Numbered from the stretch's first letter, positions 39,685 through 51,586 are shown. The stretch is 64,000 bases of DNA from Asparagopsis taxiformis (GCA_030407315.1 JALQPE010002260.1:29258-93257); one strand, 5' to 3'. Made by a program: numbers and translations. The notes: generated from the sequence alone by a model not told the origin.

Positions 39685-41520
39685 ATGAATTACGCTGTGT
39701 CGAATTCCAGCGCGTCGCCCAGGCAACCGTTGCCAACGTCAGCGGACGCCGAAGCCGACGTGGCCTTGTCAGCAGAAGCGATCTTCGCGACTGATCGATC
39801 TATCCCGCCGGATATCGAGGCGATCGGCCAGCTACCACGTACGGTAAGCCCGTTTGAGTCCGTGAGTATGGACCCCGCAACGCGCGGTCAGCTCAACGAA
39901 GGGAACGTGACTCCCACGGCACTACGCGTAGTGTACGAAGACCTTCGAGGTCACATCGAAAGGGCGAGCGACGCGGCCGTCGACGAAGCCGTAAGGCAGA
40001 GACTCGGAGTCTCGGAGCGCGAAGCTCGTGCGTTACGTGAACGCTCAGCGACCCTCGAACGGGAAAACGAAGATTTACGAAACCGCCTCTCCGCCGTGGA
40101 GGGAAGACTCGACTCGTTTGTCGTAGTATTCAACGAAATCGTCGCCGGACGTTCCGCTCCGCCGAGCGGAAGCGATCCGAATTACGAAGAAGGCTCGCGC
40201 GCCTATAACTCGCAATCCTCCCCGGCCGTTCCGGGAGGATACCCACCAACACCCGGTCCGACGACCCCGACAACGTACGGAAGGGGGGCGACAGTGCAAC
40301 GAGCCATCGCCAACCCCAACGAGACGCCACGAAGGCAATTACGTTTTAACGATACGCCAGACCACGCGCGGTCGGCGGACGCAGCACGAGCTGCACAATT
40401 CGATACGAGAGCTCCCCCGCCACGTGAGACGTACATTCCGTGGCTGGGAACGTTCGGCACGACGGACACGCGAGTCCACGAAAACGAACGTGCCGACGCG
40501 GTACGCTTACCAGGGAACGCCCTCGGACCCGTTTGCCACGCGTTGGCAGAGCACACGACAATGCTCGACGCATTTGCGAACGTGGTGTCGTACCGCATGT
40601 ACCGACTTAACGATGTACGTGAACATCTCTACGTGAACGAGAGTCAAAGCGTACATAAGCTCAAACGTGAGCTGGAGGGACTTTTCCCTACGTTAAAGCC
40701 GTTCTCCGGCCGGAATCCGATTACGTTGCTCGGATTCCTCGCCCAAATACGTGATGGGTTCAGCACACTCGGAGTGTGCGAGGGAGTGGCAGTACGTGCG
40801 CTGCACTTCTTCCTCGACGGGGACGCCCGACGGTTCTACGATTCCCAGTGTACGACTGGCGTGATCACGACTGATCCGACGAAGAGGTTCTCGTGGCCTC
40901 ACGTAATCAACGCGTTGATTAAACGGTACCTGCAAGACGACGTGCTGCAGGAGGCCTACGAAAAGGTCACGATGATCACGCAGAGTCCTAACGAGGACGA
41001 GAATCAGTACGCTGATAGACTCGACACCGCCACGCGGGCGTGCAACTACGTGTTTACGGATCGACTCCTCGTTCACCACTACGTACGTGGTTTGCTGCCC
41101 TCGACGCGGGCAGCCGTGACGGAACGACTCCGGTCACTCCCCGAACGAGAGAGGAACGACCTCACCGTTGTGAGACGATTGGCGACGGCCGAAGGAACGA
41201 CCTTCCGTGCACGTACGGCAGCTGTCGCGTCAGCCGCGAAACCGAAAGTGCGGTTTCCGGTGAAGCCTACGTTGGCTATTTCCGACCACGAGTCGAGGAA
41301 GTTCGCGGACTACGATGAGTCCGCGTACTTACGTAATGAACGGGCTAGCGAGCCCAGTTACCACGATGGTAACCCGAACATCCCCACGAGGGATGATGAC
41401 GACGTGTCGCTCGCTGCGGCTCACGTTGCCGAGAACTTGGAGGCGATCCTCTTCACGAACGGGCCGCCGCCCAACGATACGAAAACGGCAAACGAAAAGC
41501 CGGACGAGCTCGAAGCTTGA
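39685..41520 (+). CDS. gypsy-2 Gag
   Basis: 611 residues from the ATG at 39685 (the frame is open earlier but without ATG). The N-terminal ~170 residues include a coiled-coil-like stretch (SEREARALRERSATLERENE). A low-complexity Pro/Ser/Arg linker follows, then the capsid-like retrotransposon gag region from about 330 to 520. Recognisable pieces include LKPFSGRNPITLLGFLAQI, FSWPHVINALIKRYLQDD and NQYADRLDTATRACNYVF. It ends at a TGA (41518-41520). The same frame continues without interruption into a CCHC zinc knuckle at 41614-41655, so the nucleocapsid part seems to be separated from the capsid only by this stop. Confidence 0.85.
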   Translation: MNYAVSNSSASPRQPLPTSADAEADVALSAEAIFATDRSIPPDIEAIGQLPRTVSPFESVSMDPATRGQLNEGNVTPTALRVVYEDLRGHIERASDAAVDEAVRQRLGVSEREARALRERSATLERENEDLRNRLSAVEGRLDSFVVVFNEIVAGRSAPPSGSDPNYEEGSRAYNSQSSPAVPGGYPPTPGPTTPTTYGRGATVQRAIANPNETPRRQLRFNDTPDHARSADAARAAQFDTRAPPPRETYIPWLGTFGTTDTRVHENERADAVRLPGNALGPVCHALAEHTTMLDAFANVVSYRMYRLNDVREHLYVNESQSVHKLKRELEGLFPTLKPFSGRNPITLLGFLAQIRDGFSTLGVCEGVAVRALHFFLDGDARRFYDSQCTTGVITTDPTKRFSWPHVINALIKRYLQDDVLQEAYEKVTMITQSPNEDENQYADRLDTATRACNYVFTDRLLVHHYVRGLLPSTRAAVTERLRSLPERERNDLTVVRRLATAEGTTFRARTAAVASAAKPKVRFPVKPTLAISDHESRKFADYDESAYLRNERASEPSYHDGNPNIPTRDDDDVSLAAAHVAENLEAILFTNGPPPNDTKTANEKPDELEA

Positions 41521-42086
41521 TTGAACCGTCCATGCGAGGACGTGCCGAAGCTCACGTGCGAGCAGACGCAATTGGCGCACTCCGTAATCCCGAATGATTA
41601 CTGGACGCTGTCGTGTTGGTCATGCCGCGAAGATGGCCACTCGACGTTCACGTGTCCGCGTCGCCAGATCAACGGATCTTTTTCGCGTACAAGTACTACC
41701 TCTTCCACGTGAAGAGCAACCCACGTCAGGCTGAGTACTTCCGCCAACGAATGGCCAAACGTAACCAGGAACGACCTGGCGAGCGAGGGAACGTAACCCC
41801 GCGGAGGTACGGCACGCCGCCTACGATACTCCGAAACCCCAATCGTGACGGGGGAAGGCCCTTCGACAGGCGCCGCGGCGACTTTCGTAATGACCGACGC
41901 GACCCCCGCCCGTGGGCGAACGAACGAAATGGCCAGCGTAATGGCCGCAGCGGAGTCTACGTGACGACTCCCGCTGACGAAACACCACCCGAGGTGGAGA
42001 CGAGTCACGATGACGAACGAGCTTCGTGGGCTCACGACGACGACGTGTCGAACGGCCTCGCGCCGGAAAACGACCAGGCGATGTAG
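41521..42086 (+). CDS. gypsy-2 nucleocapsid region behind an in-frame TGA, with a frameshift
   Basis: Directly after the Gag TGA, the same frame encodes CWSCREDGHSTFTC, a canonical C-x2-C-x4-H-x4-C RNA-binding knuckle. Around 41660-41670 coding shifts frame: FFAYKYYLFHVKSNPRQAEY and a basic Arg/Asn-rich tail continue in the frame that ends at a TAG at 42084-42086. A further shift near 42080 leads into the protease frame. Whether the stop and shifts are recoding signals or post-insertion damage cannot be decided here. Confidence 0.65.
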
Positions 42087-43399
42087 GTCACGAGCCACCC
42101 ACATCGCCTGAACCCTTACGTAAGAGGGGGACGACCGACGTCGATGATTGGTCCTCCGCAGGCTCACCGACGAACGAGAGTTACGTAAAGCTCACGGCCG
42201 CGAAGGCCAACTCGAGTCACACGACACCCGACGTGGGGGAGGAAACGAAGTCCGACGGGACAAACGAACCTCACACGAAGAGGAAGCCTCGCAGACGAGC
42301 GAGACGCGCTACCCGGAAGCACGACGCTTCCGAGCGCGAGAAAGCCAAGCACGCGGCTTATACGAAGCGTGTCGACGCAAAAGAAGCCATACGGGCTCAT
42401 ACGGTGAAGCGACGAATCGCTAGCGAAGACGTAGACCGCGCGCCGGTCAGGACCGAACCGTTGGTCCTCGACGGGCATACGTGCCTACTTGCGTCGAAGC
42501 ATTATATCGTATCCGGAACGATCGGACTAGACCTCAACGTGATGAGGGCGATTACCATCGCGATGGATACGTGCAGCGGCTACAACTTGATACGAACAAG
42601 TTTACTACCCTACGACTGGGTCGACCGCTGTCTACGTGACGAAGAGCTACCGAAGCTCGGAGACACCAACGGGCGACGTTTGCCCATCGAAGGCGCCATC
42701 CTGCTTCGTGTCAGGCTTGGGAACTCGCTGTTCCGCGTTAAGTTCTTCGTAGCCAACACGCTGGCTGTCCCCGTTATAATGGGCACGTCGTTCATGTCGA
42801 GGCATGTCGATGCCATACGCTGTCGAGCGCAAACGATCGAACTCCATCGAGGGGATACGATACCCATTATCGCGGAGGGTGATTCGAAAACTCCGTACGA
42901 GGAGGAAGGGGAAACGAATCCAAACGTGGAACACCCGAAGCGCCGCGAGCGTAACGCGGCCTCGAATCGGCCAAGCCGAACGTTTTCGGTTCGCCTGACG
43001 AAGTACACGCGTGTACCGGCGATGTCGCAACGGACCGTCAACGTGACGACGGAGGCGACCGGACTCGTGTTCCTCGAACCGAAAGCGTCGGTGCAATTCC
43101 GGCATGGGCTTCGTATAGCCAACGGAGTGGTCGACGTAGGACCCAGAGAGACTTTCTCTATTATCGTATCTAACTTCACGAAGAAGGACCGCGAGCTGCC
43201 GAAAGGCGCGACGATTGCGTACGCGGTACGCTCCCCGTTGGGAATCGTACCACTCAAGCGTGAGGGCGGCGAAGCCCTCGCGAAGGTTTTGAACCTACCG
43301 CTAGTCGACGCGACGACGCGGACAAATACGACCGGGTTGGGCGACGAAACGCCAGACCCGTTGGTCAACGAAAAGGGGAACGACCCCGCCACGGATTAG
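42087..43399 (+). CDS. gypsy-2 protease region
   Basis: Frame open from 42026 to a TAG at 43397-43399. A Lys/Arg-rich linker (about residues 85-130) precedes a retropepsin fold starting near 42470. The active-site motif reads AMDTCSGYNLI (D at about 42566) in place of the usual DTGAS, and the flap-end motif is VPVIMGTSFM (near 42760-42795). A C-terminal region of about 180 residues resembles the dUTPase-like or spacer region before RT only in position. The frame continues past the TAG in phase into the reverse transcriptase. Confidence 0.75.
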
Positions 43400-46300
43400 C
43401 AGTCGACAATCGATTTGTCGCACCTCAACGACGAGGACTTACGAAAGCGCATCAACGAGGTGCTAGCCACACATTCGTCAATGTGGACGAGCGGACGCCT
43501 CGGCGAAATCAATGCTACGGAGCATCGAATCGAACTCGAACCGGGCACGCGGCCCATACGTTCAATGCCCTATCGTCAGGGTCCGGCTTTACGTACGATA
43601 GCCGAGGAGCAGATCACGAAGATGCTCAACGAAGGGGTTATCGAACCCGCGTCCAGCGAATGGGCGTCACCAATCGTGTTGGTGCCGAAGAAGGACGGAT
43701 CCTTACGTTTCTGTGTCGATTACAGACGTTTGAACGCGAAAACGATCGCCGATTCGTATCCACTTCCGCGTATGGAAGATTGCCTCGATTCGCTTGGCGA
43801 CGCAGCCATATTCACGACACTCGACTGTAACGCCGGTTACTGGCAAGTGCCCGTCTCCGCCGAGGACCGTGATAAGACAACGTTTACGTCTTTCATGGGA
43901 ACGTATCGCTACGTGCGAATGCCATTCGGGCTACGAAATGCCCCCGCTACGTTTCAGCGGACGTTGGACATAATCCTCTCCGGAGTACGTTGGCAATCGT
44001 GCCTTGTTTACTTGGACGACGTAATCGTCTTTTCGAAAGACCTCGAGTCTCACCTGGGTCACGTTGACCAGGTGCTTTCCCTGCTACGCGCAGCAGGAGT
44101 AACGTTAAAGCTCACGAAGTGCTCGTTCTTTCAACCACGAGTTGACTACCTGGGGCACGTGATTACCCCAGGGAAGCTGCACGTCGCAGCTTGGAACAAG
44201 GAAGCCTTTCGTACGGCTACGTTCCCGCGGGATAAGGCGCAGTGCCGATCGTTTTTGGGCGCGGCCAACGTTTACCGCCGTTTCGTAAAGGCGTACGCCG
44301 AGATCGCTCGGCCACTCAACACGATGTTGAAGAAGGACGCTTCCCCCGATTGGACGAATCCAACTGACGCGCAAACGAATGCGTTCGAAACGTTGAAGAC
44401 AATACTGGTGTCGCCACCAGTATTGCACCTTCCGAAGGCGGGACGTCCGTTCATGATCGATACCGACGCGTCGGCGTATCAGCTGGGAACGACGTTGCTC
44501 CAGCAGCAGAACGAAGATAAGCCCAACGAATGGGTTCCGGTTGGGTACTGGTCGAAGACCCTTAACGAAACCGAACGCGGTTACTCGGCGACCGAGCGCG
44601 AGTGCTACTCCGTCGTTTGGGCGATAACGTCGCTCCGACCCTACGTAGAGGGTCAGCGGTTCACCGTACGTACGGACTACGAAGCCTTACGTTGGCTGAT
44701 GACGCTGACGGACGCGTCCGGACGACTACTACGATGGAGGCTACGCGTTGCCGAATTCGATTTCGAAGTTACGTACAGGCCTGGGCGCGTGCACCAGGTA
44801 CCTGACGCTTTATCACGTGTGATATCTACGTATGACGACGGTCGCCCCGTCGACGATGACGTACCATCGTACGGGGACGCGGTCCTCGTGACGACTCGCA
44901 GTCGGCGACAACCCACACGAAATGGGCAAGGACGAACGACGTCCGTACGTAAAAAGGCAACGAATGCCGGGGGTCACGACGACCCGTCGAACGAGACTCG
45001 TGACGAACAGACACCAGCCACGATGGCTAGCCACGATGGCCTAGAGTTCAACCGCGACGCGTCGCTCGATGACGTTCTTGACGAGGAACCGGATTTCCTC
45101 GACGAACAGCGCGCTGCTGAAGACGATTCGGCACGCGTGCCACCAGCTGACGTTCAGCTTCCCATTACGAGGGACGAGCTTATCGAAGCTCAACGCGAGG
45201 ACGCGTTCTGTCAAACGATACTGACACGACAGTCCGACACGCAGGACGCTGCATTCTTCGAAGGCCACGATGGCTTACTCCGACGCCGGAACCCTCACGA
45301 CGAGGAACGTACACAAATCGTTGTGCCGGTTTCGTTACGGCCGCGGCTACTGGAGTTAACGCACCACCACGTCCTCGCTGGACATCCCGGACAAACGCGT
45401 ATGTACTATACCCTACGGAGGACGTACTACTGGCCCGTGATGGCCGCCGACATCCACGCAACGGTACGAAACTGCGTTGGATGTGCGAAGAACCGCGTGA
45501 AGCTTCGCAAACGGACGAACCCGTTACGTTTATTTCCGGCTACGGAGCCGTTGCGAGACCTATGTATCGACATACTAGGTCCGCTTACGAAGACCACGCG
45601 TGGCAACCGATTTATTCTCGTTATAACGGACCGCTTCACGAAGCTGACTAGAGTCGTACCTCTACGTAATATCGATTCCGCCAACGTGGCGAGCGCGTTC
45701 GTCAACGCGTGGGTCTTCTCGTATGGACCCCCACGGACGCTCATAAGCGACAACGGAAAGCAGTTCGCTGCTAAGTTCTTCCAGCGCGTTTGCAACGAGA
45801 TTGGCGTAACGAACGTCTTTACGTCGACGTACCACCCCCAAACGAACGGGCAGGTGGAGCGCTACGACAGGACGATCCTGGCGATGCTGCGCAATTACGT
45901 GAACGAAAACCAGAACGACTGGGATCGATACGCATCGGCGTTAACGTTTGCGTACAACACGCATGTGCATTCGAGCACGGGCACGACGCCCTTCGACTTG
46001 ATTCTCACGAATCCACCGCCACCGTTGGCGCTACACACGTCGGTAACGAACCGCGAACTACCCGACGGGGGAGGGCGAGCCACTTACGTTCGTGAGCTCG
46101 CCACAACGATGGATAACGCGTATCGAACGCTGAAGGCCGCGCAGGCACGTTATAAACGAAATTTCGACAAACGAGTCCGTGTCTCGAATCGAAACATCCG
46201 CGCGGGAGAATACGTATTCATCGACCCGACGGACGGGACCACGAAGGGCACGAAGCTCGGCAACCACGCGTTGGGACCGTTCCGCGTACTACGTAACGAC

Positions 46301-46615
46301 GTACGTACGTTCGTCATCCAACGAGGAGACGTAGTTGAACGTGTCAACTCGGACCGCGTTGCGTACGCGCCAACGCCGGCGAACGCGCCCCCGCCGGAGC
46401 CATACGATGCCACCAAGGCAGACCTCGACAAGAACCGCGACGGTCCGGCGTATGTAGTAGACGACCTACTCAACCATCGCGTAAACGATGACGGCACCCT
46501 AGACTTCCTCGTGAAGTGGGTCGGGTATCGTAACCCTACGTGGGAGCCCCGCCGGAACGTATCTGAAGAGAGCGTCTCTCGATACTTCGCACGCGTGCGA
46601 CGAGCAACAACGTGA
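43400..46615 (+). CDS. gypsy-2 Pol: reverse transcriptase, RNase H, integrase, chromodomain
   Basis: About 1,071 codons in the same frame as the protease, after its TAG. Reverse transcriptase lies at about 95-255, with FCVDYRRLN, the YLDD active site (44009-44020) and MPFGLRNAPATFQ. RNase H is at 345-470 (IDTDAS; RTDYEALRWL). The integrase finger HHCC is near 650-693 and the core D,D,E near 716-825 (CIDILGP, LISDNGKQF, NGQVERYDR). The chromodomain is near 1010-1060 (FLVKWVGYRNPTWEPRRN). No ATG is needed if it is made by readthrough or as a Gag-Pol fusion. All catalytic residues are present. Integrase is followed by a GPY/F-like segment (ALGPFRVL). Confidence 0.9.
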   Translation, partial: QSTIDLSHLNDEDLRKRINEVLATHSSMWTSGRLGEINATEHRIELEPGTRPIRSMPYRQGPALRTIAEEQITKMLNEGVIEPASSEWASPIVLVPKKDGSLRFCVDYRRLNAKTIADSYPLPRMEDCLDSLGDAAIFTTLDCNAGYWQVPVSAEDRDKTTFTSFMGTYRYVRMPFGLRNAPATFQRTLDIILSGVRWQSCLVYLDDVIVFSKDLESHLGHVDQVLSLLRAAGVTLKLTKCSFFQPRVDYLGHVITPGKLHVAAWNKEAFRTATFPRDKAQCRSFLGAANVYRRFVKAYAEIARPLNTMLKKDASPDWTNPTDAQTNAFETLKTILVSPPVLHLPKAGRPFMIDTDASAYQLGTTLLQQQNEDKPNEWVPVGYWSKTLNETERGYSATERECYSVVWAITSLRPYVEGQRFTVRTDYEALRWLMTLTDASGRLLRWRLRVAEFDFEVTYRPGRVHQVPDALSRVISTYDDGRPVDDDVPSYGDAVLVTTRSRRQPTRNGQGRTTSVRKKATNAGGHDDPSNETRDEQTPATMASHDGLEFNRDASLDDVLDEEPDFLDEQRAAEDDSARVPPADVQLPITRDELIEAQREDAFCQTILTRQSDTQDAAFFEGHDGLLRRRNPHDEERTQIVVPVSLRPRLLELTHHHVLAGHPGQTRMYYTLRRTYYWPVMAADIHATVRNCVGCAKNRVKLRKRTNPLRLFPATEPLRDLCIDILGPLTKTTRGNRFILVITDRFTKLTRVVPLRNIDSANVASAFVNAWVFSYGPPRTLISDNGKQFAAKFFQRVCNEIGVTNVFTSTYHPQTNGQVERYDRTILAMLRNYVNENQNDWDRYASALTFAYNTHVHSSTGTTPFDLILTNPPPPLALHTSVTNRELPDGGGRATYVRELATTMDNAYRTLKAAQARYKRNFDKRVRVSNRNIRAGEYVFIDPTDGTTKGTKLGNHALGPFRVLRNDVRTFVIQRGDVVERVNSDRVAYAPTPANAPPPEPYDATKADLDKNRDGPAYVVDDLLNHRVNDDGTLDFLVKWVGYRNPTWEPRRNVSEESVSRYFARVRRATT

Positions 46616-48772
46616 AAGGCCACGACGGCCCCCGAAAACGCACACGAGCGTCGGGTTAAGCGCACGCGTGCGCGACGTTGCACGATGCAACAAACGAAGG
46701 CGACGAGCCGCACGAACGAGAAGCGAAGGCACAACGAGTGGCCGGGACGTCCACCCTTGCGTTGGGGGGGGCGCGATGCGTGCTAGATCCGTCGCTCTTT
46801 TCTTTTTCGACACCATACGTTGGTGGAGGCACGAGCGCCAACGAAAGATTGGACGACGAGTCCACGCGCGGACGATTCACACGATGTGAAGAGCACGACT
46901 GGCTCGACAGTGTTGACCGTCCCACGGGCCACGGACGGACAACACGTCAGATTTTCCGCGCGAAAAATTGTACTTGGGCCAGCGGGCCATGGACGCACGG
47001 TACGAAAAATCGGGCCGATTACAGTGCGCTAACCTGGCCAAATCTCGGGGCACGCGTGCCCCGAAAATTTCGTAATTTTGGCATGACGTGTGAGCCATCG
47101 TACGTCCCCGTGGACAACCGCTGACAACGAGTCGCATCGACCAACGAGGTCAACGCCAAGCTCGCGAGCTAACGGCTACGTAACGCCGGAAGGCGGAAAA
47201 ACCACGTAGGACGGACGCGTCCCCGACGAAGATGGCAACGGCCTCATTACGAAACTTCACGCACGAAGCGGAACGAAGCTATACGCTAGCTGACGAACGA
47301 GACCAACGGGTCTCGGCGCACGAAGCGCGCGCGAAGAACGTGCGAAACGAATGAGCCAACGAGGCCGCAGCGACGGACGGCGAACGAAGACGCTAACGTC
47401 TCGAATGCGACGCGACGGCAAACCGTTATCGCCACATCAAGGCACGACGCCGAACACGGTAGCCACGTACGGCAACCACGAAACGACACAACGGTGTCCT
47501 GCCACGCGGGCGCAACGATCGACGCGCGAAAACGAAAAGCCCGCCGGATATGCGAAACGACGCGAGCGAACCCAAAAGGGGTCGACCACGTACGGTCACG
47601 TAGATTAAATCGCGCACGTCCGCGTCGCGAACGAAGTAAGCTAACGAAGCTTAGGCTCCGTTCGAACTCGAAGGCACACGCGCCACCGGCCACGTTGGCC
47701 AGGATACGAGCGCGTACGCGGGCGTCGCCAACGATAACGACGTACGCCAACGGGTCGACCCTGCGAAACGAAATACGAGTACGCAACGGCGAACAAGCTA
47801 GTAGCCAACGGAAACGGCACAGCTGAGGGCAACGAGCCGACGAAAAATTGACTCACGTAGTAGCCCTGAACGCCCGCGGGCACACGAAACGACTTCGTCA
47901 ATCGTTTCCCCGTCGGGTTCGCAAGGCGAATGAACGAAAGTGACGCAACGGCGTAAAGGCGAGCATTACGTATGCCCAGGTGCACGACGCACCACAAAAC
48001 GGACGAGCTAATGAAACGCTCCAACGACGCTGCTACGCGAAGCGGACCAGCGCAACGATTGCGCCACCGGCTAACGTGAAGCCGCGGTAACGTGAAGCGC
48101 GACGGCGCTAACGGTGTTAACGGCTATACGAAAAGCCAAGCCCGCCGGCAAAGACGTTGCCAACGGAACCGCGACGCACCACAACGCACTGCCGCGTACA
48201 CGCAACGGCGTGAAACGTCAAGCCAACTCACGCGCGAGTCGGCCTGACGTTTAACGAATTCTCCGTCCAGCTCATCGGAGCAAAAATTAAAAGTGGCACC
48301 GACGTGCTACGCGCGAAAGAGCTCGAACGCTCAACGATATGCGGTACCCGACGGGGTTAATCGCACAGGGCGCGACGGCGGAAACGATTTCCGAGTTAGT
48401 TACTAAATGATACGCACGCCAACGGGCTAAACGATCGAGGTTAACGTACCACTCGCAGTGAAAAGCCGCCGCTACGCGCCGCCGCTTAGCCGAATAGTTA
48501 CGATTTGTACGAACCTGCCAACGGGCACACGTCGCTGCGAACGCGGAAGACTAGCTACGAAAGCTCTACGACGCCCAACGGGGTAGACGCCACAACAAAA
48601 AATTGTGGGGAGGGGCTTAACGCTTACCCCTCCCCCCGCGGCAGACGACCTGCCAATACGTATTACGAAGCTCAGCGGAGCCATGCGATTACGCAAAGAA
48701 ACAAGACGAAAGTTTACGAAAGCAACACGATGCTAGAAGCCTACGTGGCCTACGAACTAACCTAGGAACGAC
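46616..48772. other. Frame-poor 2.2-kb region of gypsy-2
   Basis: No supportable coding region between the end of pol and the antisense gene. The sequence is dense in CG dinucleotides and AACG/CGTT words. Confidence 0.5.
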
Positions 48773-50991
48773 CTAGTAGCGACGAGAACGCTTGCCCGCA
48801 GGGTCATACGGACCAGGGCCTTCGCCGCGGCTATCGTGGCTGCGGCTGCGACTGGGCTGAACGAAGCCCGGCGCGTACGGATCGACGGTCTGCGTGACCA
48901 CGGGGGCTCGCTCGCGACGCGACGCGGGGTCCCTGGCGTAAGGGTCCGCAGTCCCGTGACTGCGCGTATCCGAAGGGCGCGCCGAAGCGGGGTCGCGCGG
49001 CAGGTACGCCGCTGCGTGACCATACCCGACGGGGTCGCCGAGGCCGCCGCCACTCGCAAATGCGCAAGGATCGTTACGACCACCAACGGGCGGTGCGTAA
49101 CCACGAGTCGCCGCGGCGAGACGCTCGGAAATCGCGCGCTCCGTTGCCAAGCGGGCAGTCAGGTCCAACGACTGGGCTCTGAAATCTTCGGCTGCGCGAG
49201 CCACGGACGTAATGAGGGAACGAATAACCCAGCCGTCCGCACGAGGCGGAGCGGCCATCGACGTACCGAGAAGCCGACGGGCATCCTCATCGGAGACGCG
49301 GTCGTCCAGGCTCACGAACCGTGGCGCGCGCTCGGCCGGCGTGGCCACATCCGGACGACCGACGCGGGCAACGTTGCCCCCTCCCGTAGCCTCGCGTGGC
49401 ACGATCTCTCGAGGATCCGGCGCACGCGGCGCTTCGTTTTTATGGCCACGACGGCCAGAACGCGTCCCTCGGGGGCGCTCGTTGCCCCCGAGGCCACCGA
49501 AATAACCGGTACGATTGCCACGACGGCGTTCGGAACGGGAAGCGACCCGCGGCACGTAAGCCCCATCGCTACGCACGGAGACGAACTCCTGGTTATCGCC
49601 GCTTGCGTAATCGGGACGTATAACCCGATACTCCGGCCCCAACGCAAGGGCGCTGCGAGCCTCAGCCAACGCGCTGGTAACGGAGACGAACGTATCGGAA
49701 CCGTCCACCGGGATTGCACGTAGTCGGCCAGGAAGTCCAACGTGGACTCCGGCAGCAGGCACGCGCGCCCGAACACACGACGTTCCACGAACAGCGAGCA
49801 TGCGAGCATCGCTGCGTGTTCGATATCCACGGCCATGAGGAAACGTTCCTTCACGGGGGCAGGCGCGTCCTTCACGGCATCGGTAAAATAATGCACCACG
49901 CGTGGTAGCAATGTGGACGATCCACGAGGATACGGAAACTCCTCTACTACTTCCGGCAACGGCGGGAAGTAGAGCTCGCTCGGGACGACCCACGGAGCCG
50001 ACGCGTGCGACACGCGGTAGTCGTCCGCGTTCACGTGACGGAGCGCGAAATGGTCGTCGTACGACACTACGCTCTTGGAGATGACGCTCAACGAAAGAGC
50101 AGTCTTCCATTCGGCACGTTGCCTTTCGGAAAGTGTCCGCGGACATACGAAGACGGACGCCACCGAGATGAACGGCGGTTCCTCGGGCGTCCCCTTCCAC
50201 AGGAACGCGTCCATACGATCGACGTAGATCGCGTCGTTGACGTCACGCAACCACGAGCGGTCGCAACGTATCGACGCCGGGATCTGGTAACGTTCCGATC
50301 CCGGTGGCCCGTTGGCGAAACGACGCCCGGCTGCCCGCCCCCACGTATCCTCGGCGGAACGCATGTAGTCGACAACCCCGCGGGCGTCCAGACGATCTTT
50401 TGCCAACGTGGCGAGATCGTCATCCGTAATACCCACGCGGGGCAACGCAGCCCACGCGTGGGTCAGGACGCCTACGTTGAGCGCCACACTGCCACGTGAG
50501 GCGGTGCCGACTGTCCCAACGGGGTCACCACCCTCCGGCGAGGGATCCTGACGAGGAGAACGAGGCGAACCGTCACGACGAGGCACGCCCGTGCGGGCCG
50601 CCGCCACAGCACGACGCGAACGAGCGGCCGCTGCCATCGCGGCTACGCCCCTCGATGGGGCCGCGACATCCGGGATGATGGGTGACGAATTCCCCGAGTC
50701 GGACGCCGTTGCGTCATCATCACGTGGGGCATCGGCCCTAGCAGCCTCGGCAGGCGTCACGGAAGCCACCAGGCGAGACGGAGCCATCGGGCGAGACGAA
50801 GAGGCGACGGCCTGAGGAGCAACGGCTTCTCCCGCCCTAACGGATGGGGCGGGAGCGACGGACGCTTCCGTCGCTGGCGGCGCACCGGCTCCGACGAGGG
50901 AGGGAGCGCCCTGCGAAGGGTTCCTCGCTCCACCTCCAGCAGAGCCGGCGGGCCGCGGAGTGTTAGCATCGGTACTACGAGTCGTAACCAT
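48773..50991 (-). CDS. Antisense gene of gypsy-2, unknown product, one frameshift
   Basis: Runs opposite to gag-pol. It starts at ATG 50991 (MVTTRSTDANTPRPAG) and stays open for about 420 codons to near 49720. Coding then clearly changes frame between about 49712 and 49730 (from STLDFLADYV to IPVDGSDTFVSVTSALAEA) and stays open to a stop at 48773. The N-terminal ~170 residues are Ala/Pro/Ser-rich. The middle ~290 residues look globular (LRDVNDAIYVDRMDAFLWKG and so on). The C-terminal ~150 residues are RG/RS-rich and end in KRSRRY, so nucleic-acid binding is plausible. TATTTAAG on the minus strand at about 51198-51207 could be its promoter. I recognise no family; a second gag-like protein is one possibility. 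Confidence 0.65.
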
Positions 50992-51586
50992 CGTGGTTAC
51001 GCTGTACACGATAATTACGACGAGTGCGACGAGCACGACGACGAGAGCCACGCGGGCTAGACGAAACAAGAGAACGAAATGAACGTAGGTAGCAGTACCC
51101 AGCGGGGGAAAGAGATAAGGGAGAACGAAAGGCAACGGCCTGGATGACGATGGTGAGAGGAAGGGTGAGCGACGATCGCTATCACGTTAAGCCGCGGCTT
51201 AAATAACCTTCGGACGACCGTTGTCGTAATGCCCGCTGGCAGATTCACGAAAGGGCCGCGGCCTGCGCACGTATCGCGCTGAATTGAAGCACACCCGCGT
51301 GGTGGAATTGGACACTGCATTCGTTGCAGGGAAACGCCTAAGCGAGGCATTGACGTACGATGCCAACGGGCGGGCCTCGATGATTACGAAAGAGCCGGAG
51401 CGCACGCGCGCGCTCCGGCGCCGTGGCGATTCGATCAGCCAACCGGGCCGCGTACGTTTAAACGAGATTTTTCGGGACAACTGCCACGTCCGCAGTTGTA
51501 CCCGAAAAGGCGCCACGGCCCCGTGTCTCAGGCGCGTCCCGACCGGCCTCGCGTGGCCGGGACGTTCACGTGTGGGGGTGGGGCTG

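Noticed and set aside
43083..43830. Frames antisense or out of phase to gypsy-2 protease and RT
   Set aside because: Long only because of the ACG/CGT bias; the plus-strand frame contains the catalytic motifs.
48836..49723. 295-codon plus-strand frame opposite the antisense gene of gypsy-2
   Set aside because: Arg/Ala/Thr-rich composition typical of the opposite strand of a GC-biased coding region. The minus strand carries ordered protein-like sequence continuing beyond it on both sides.
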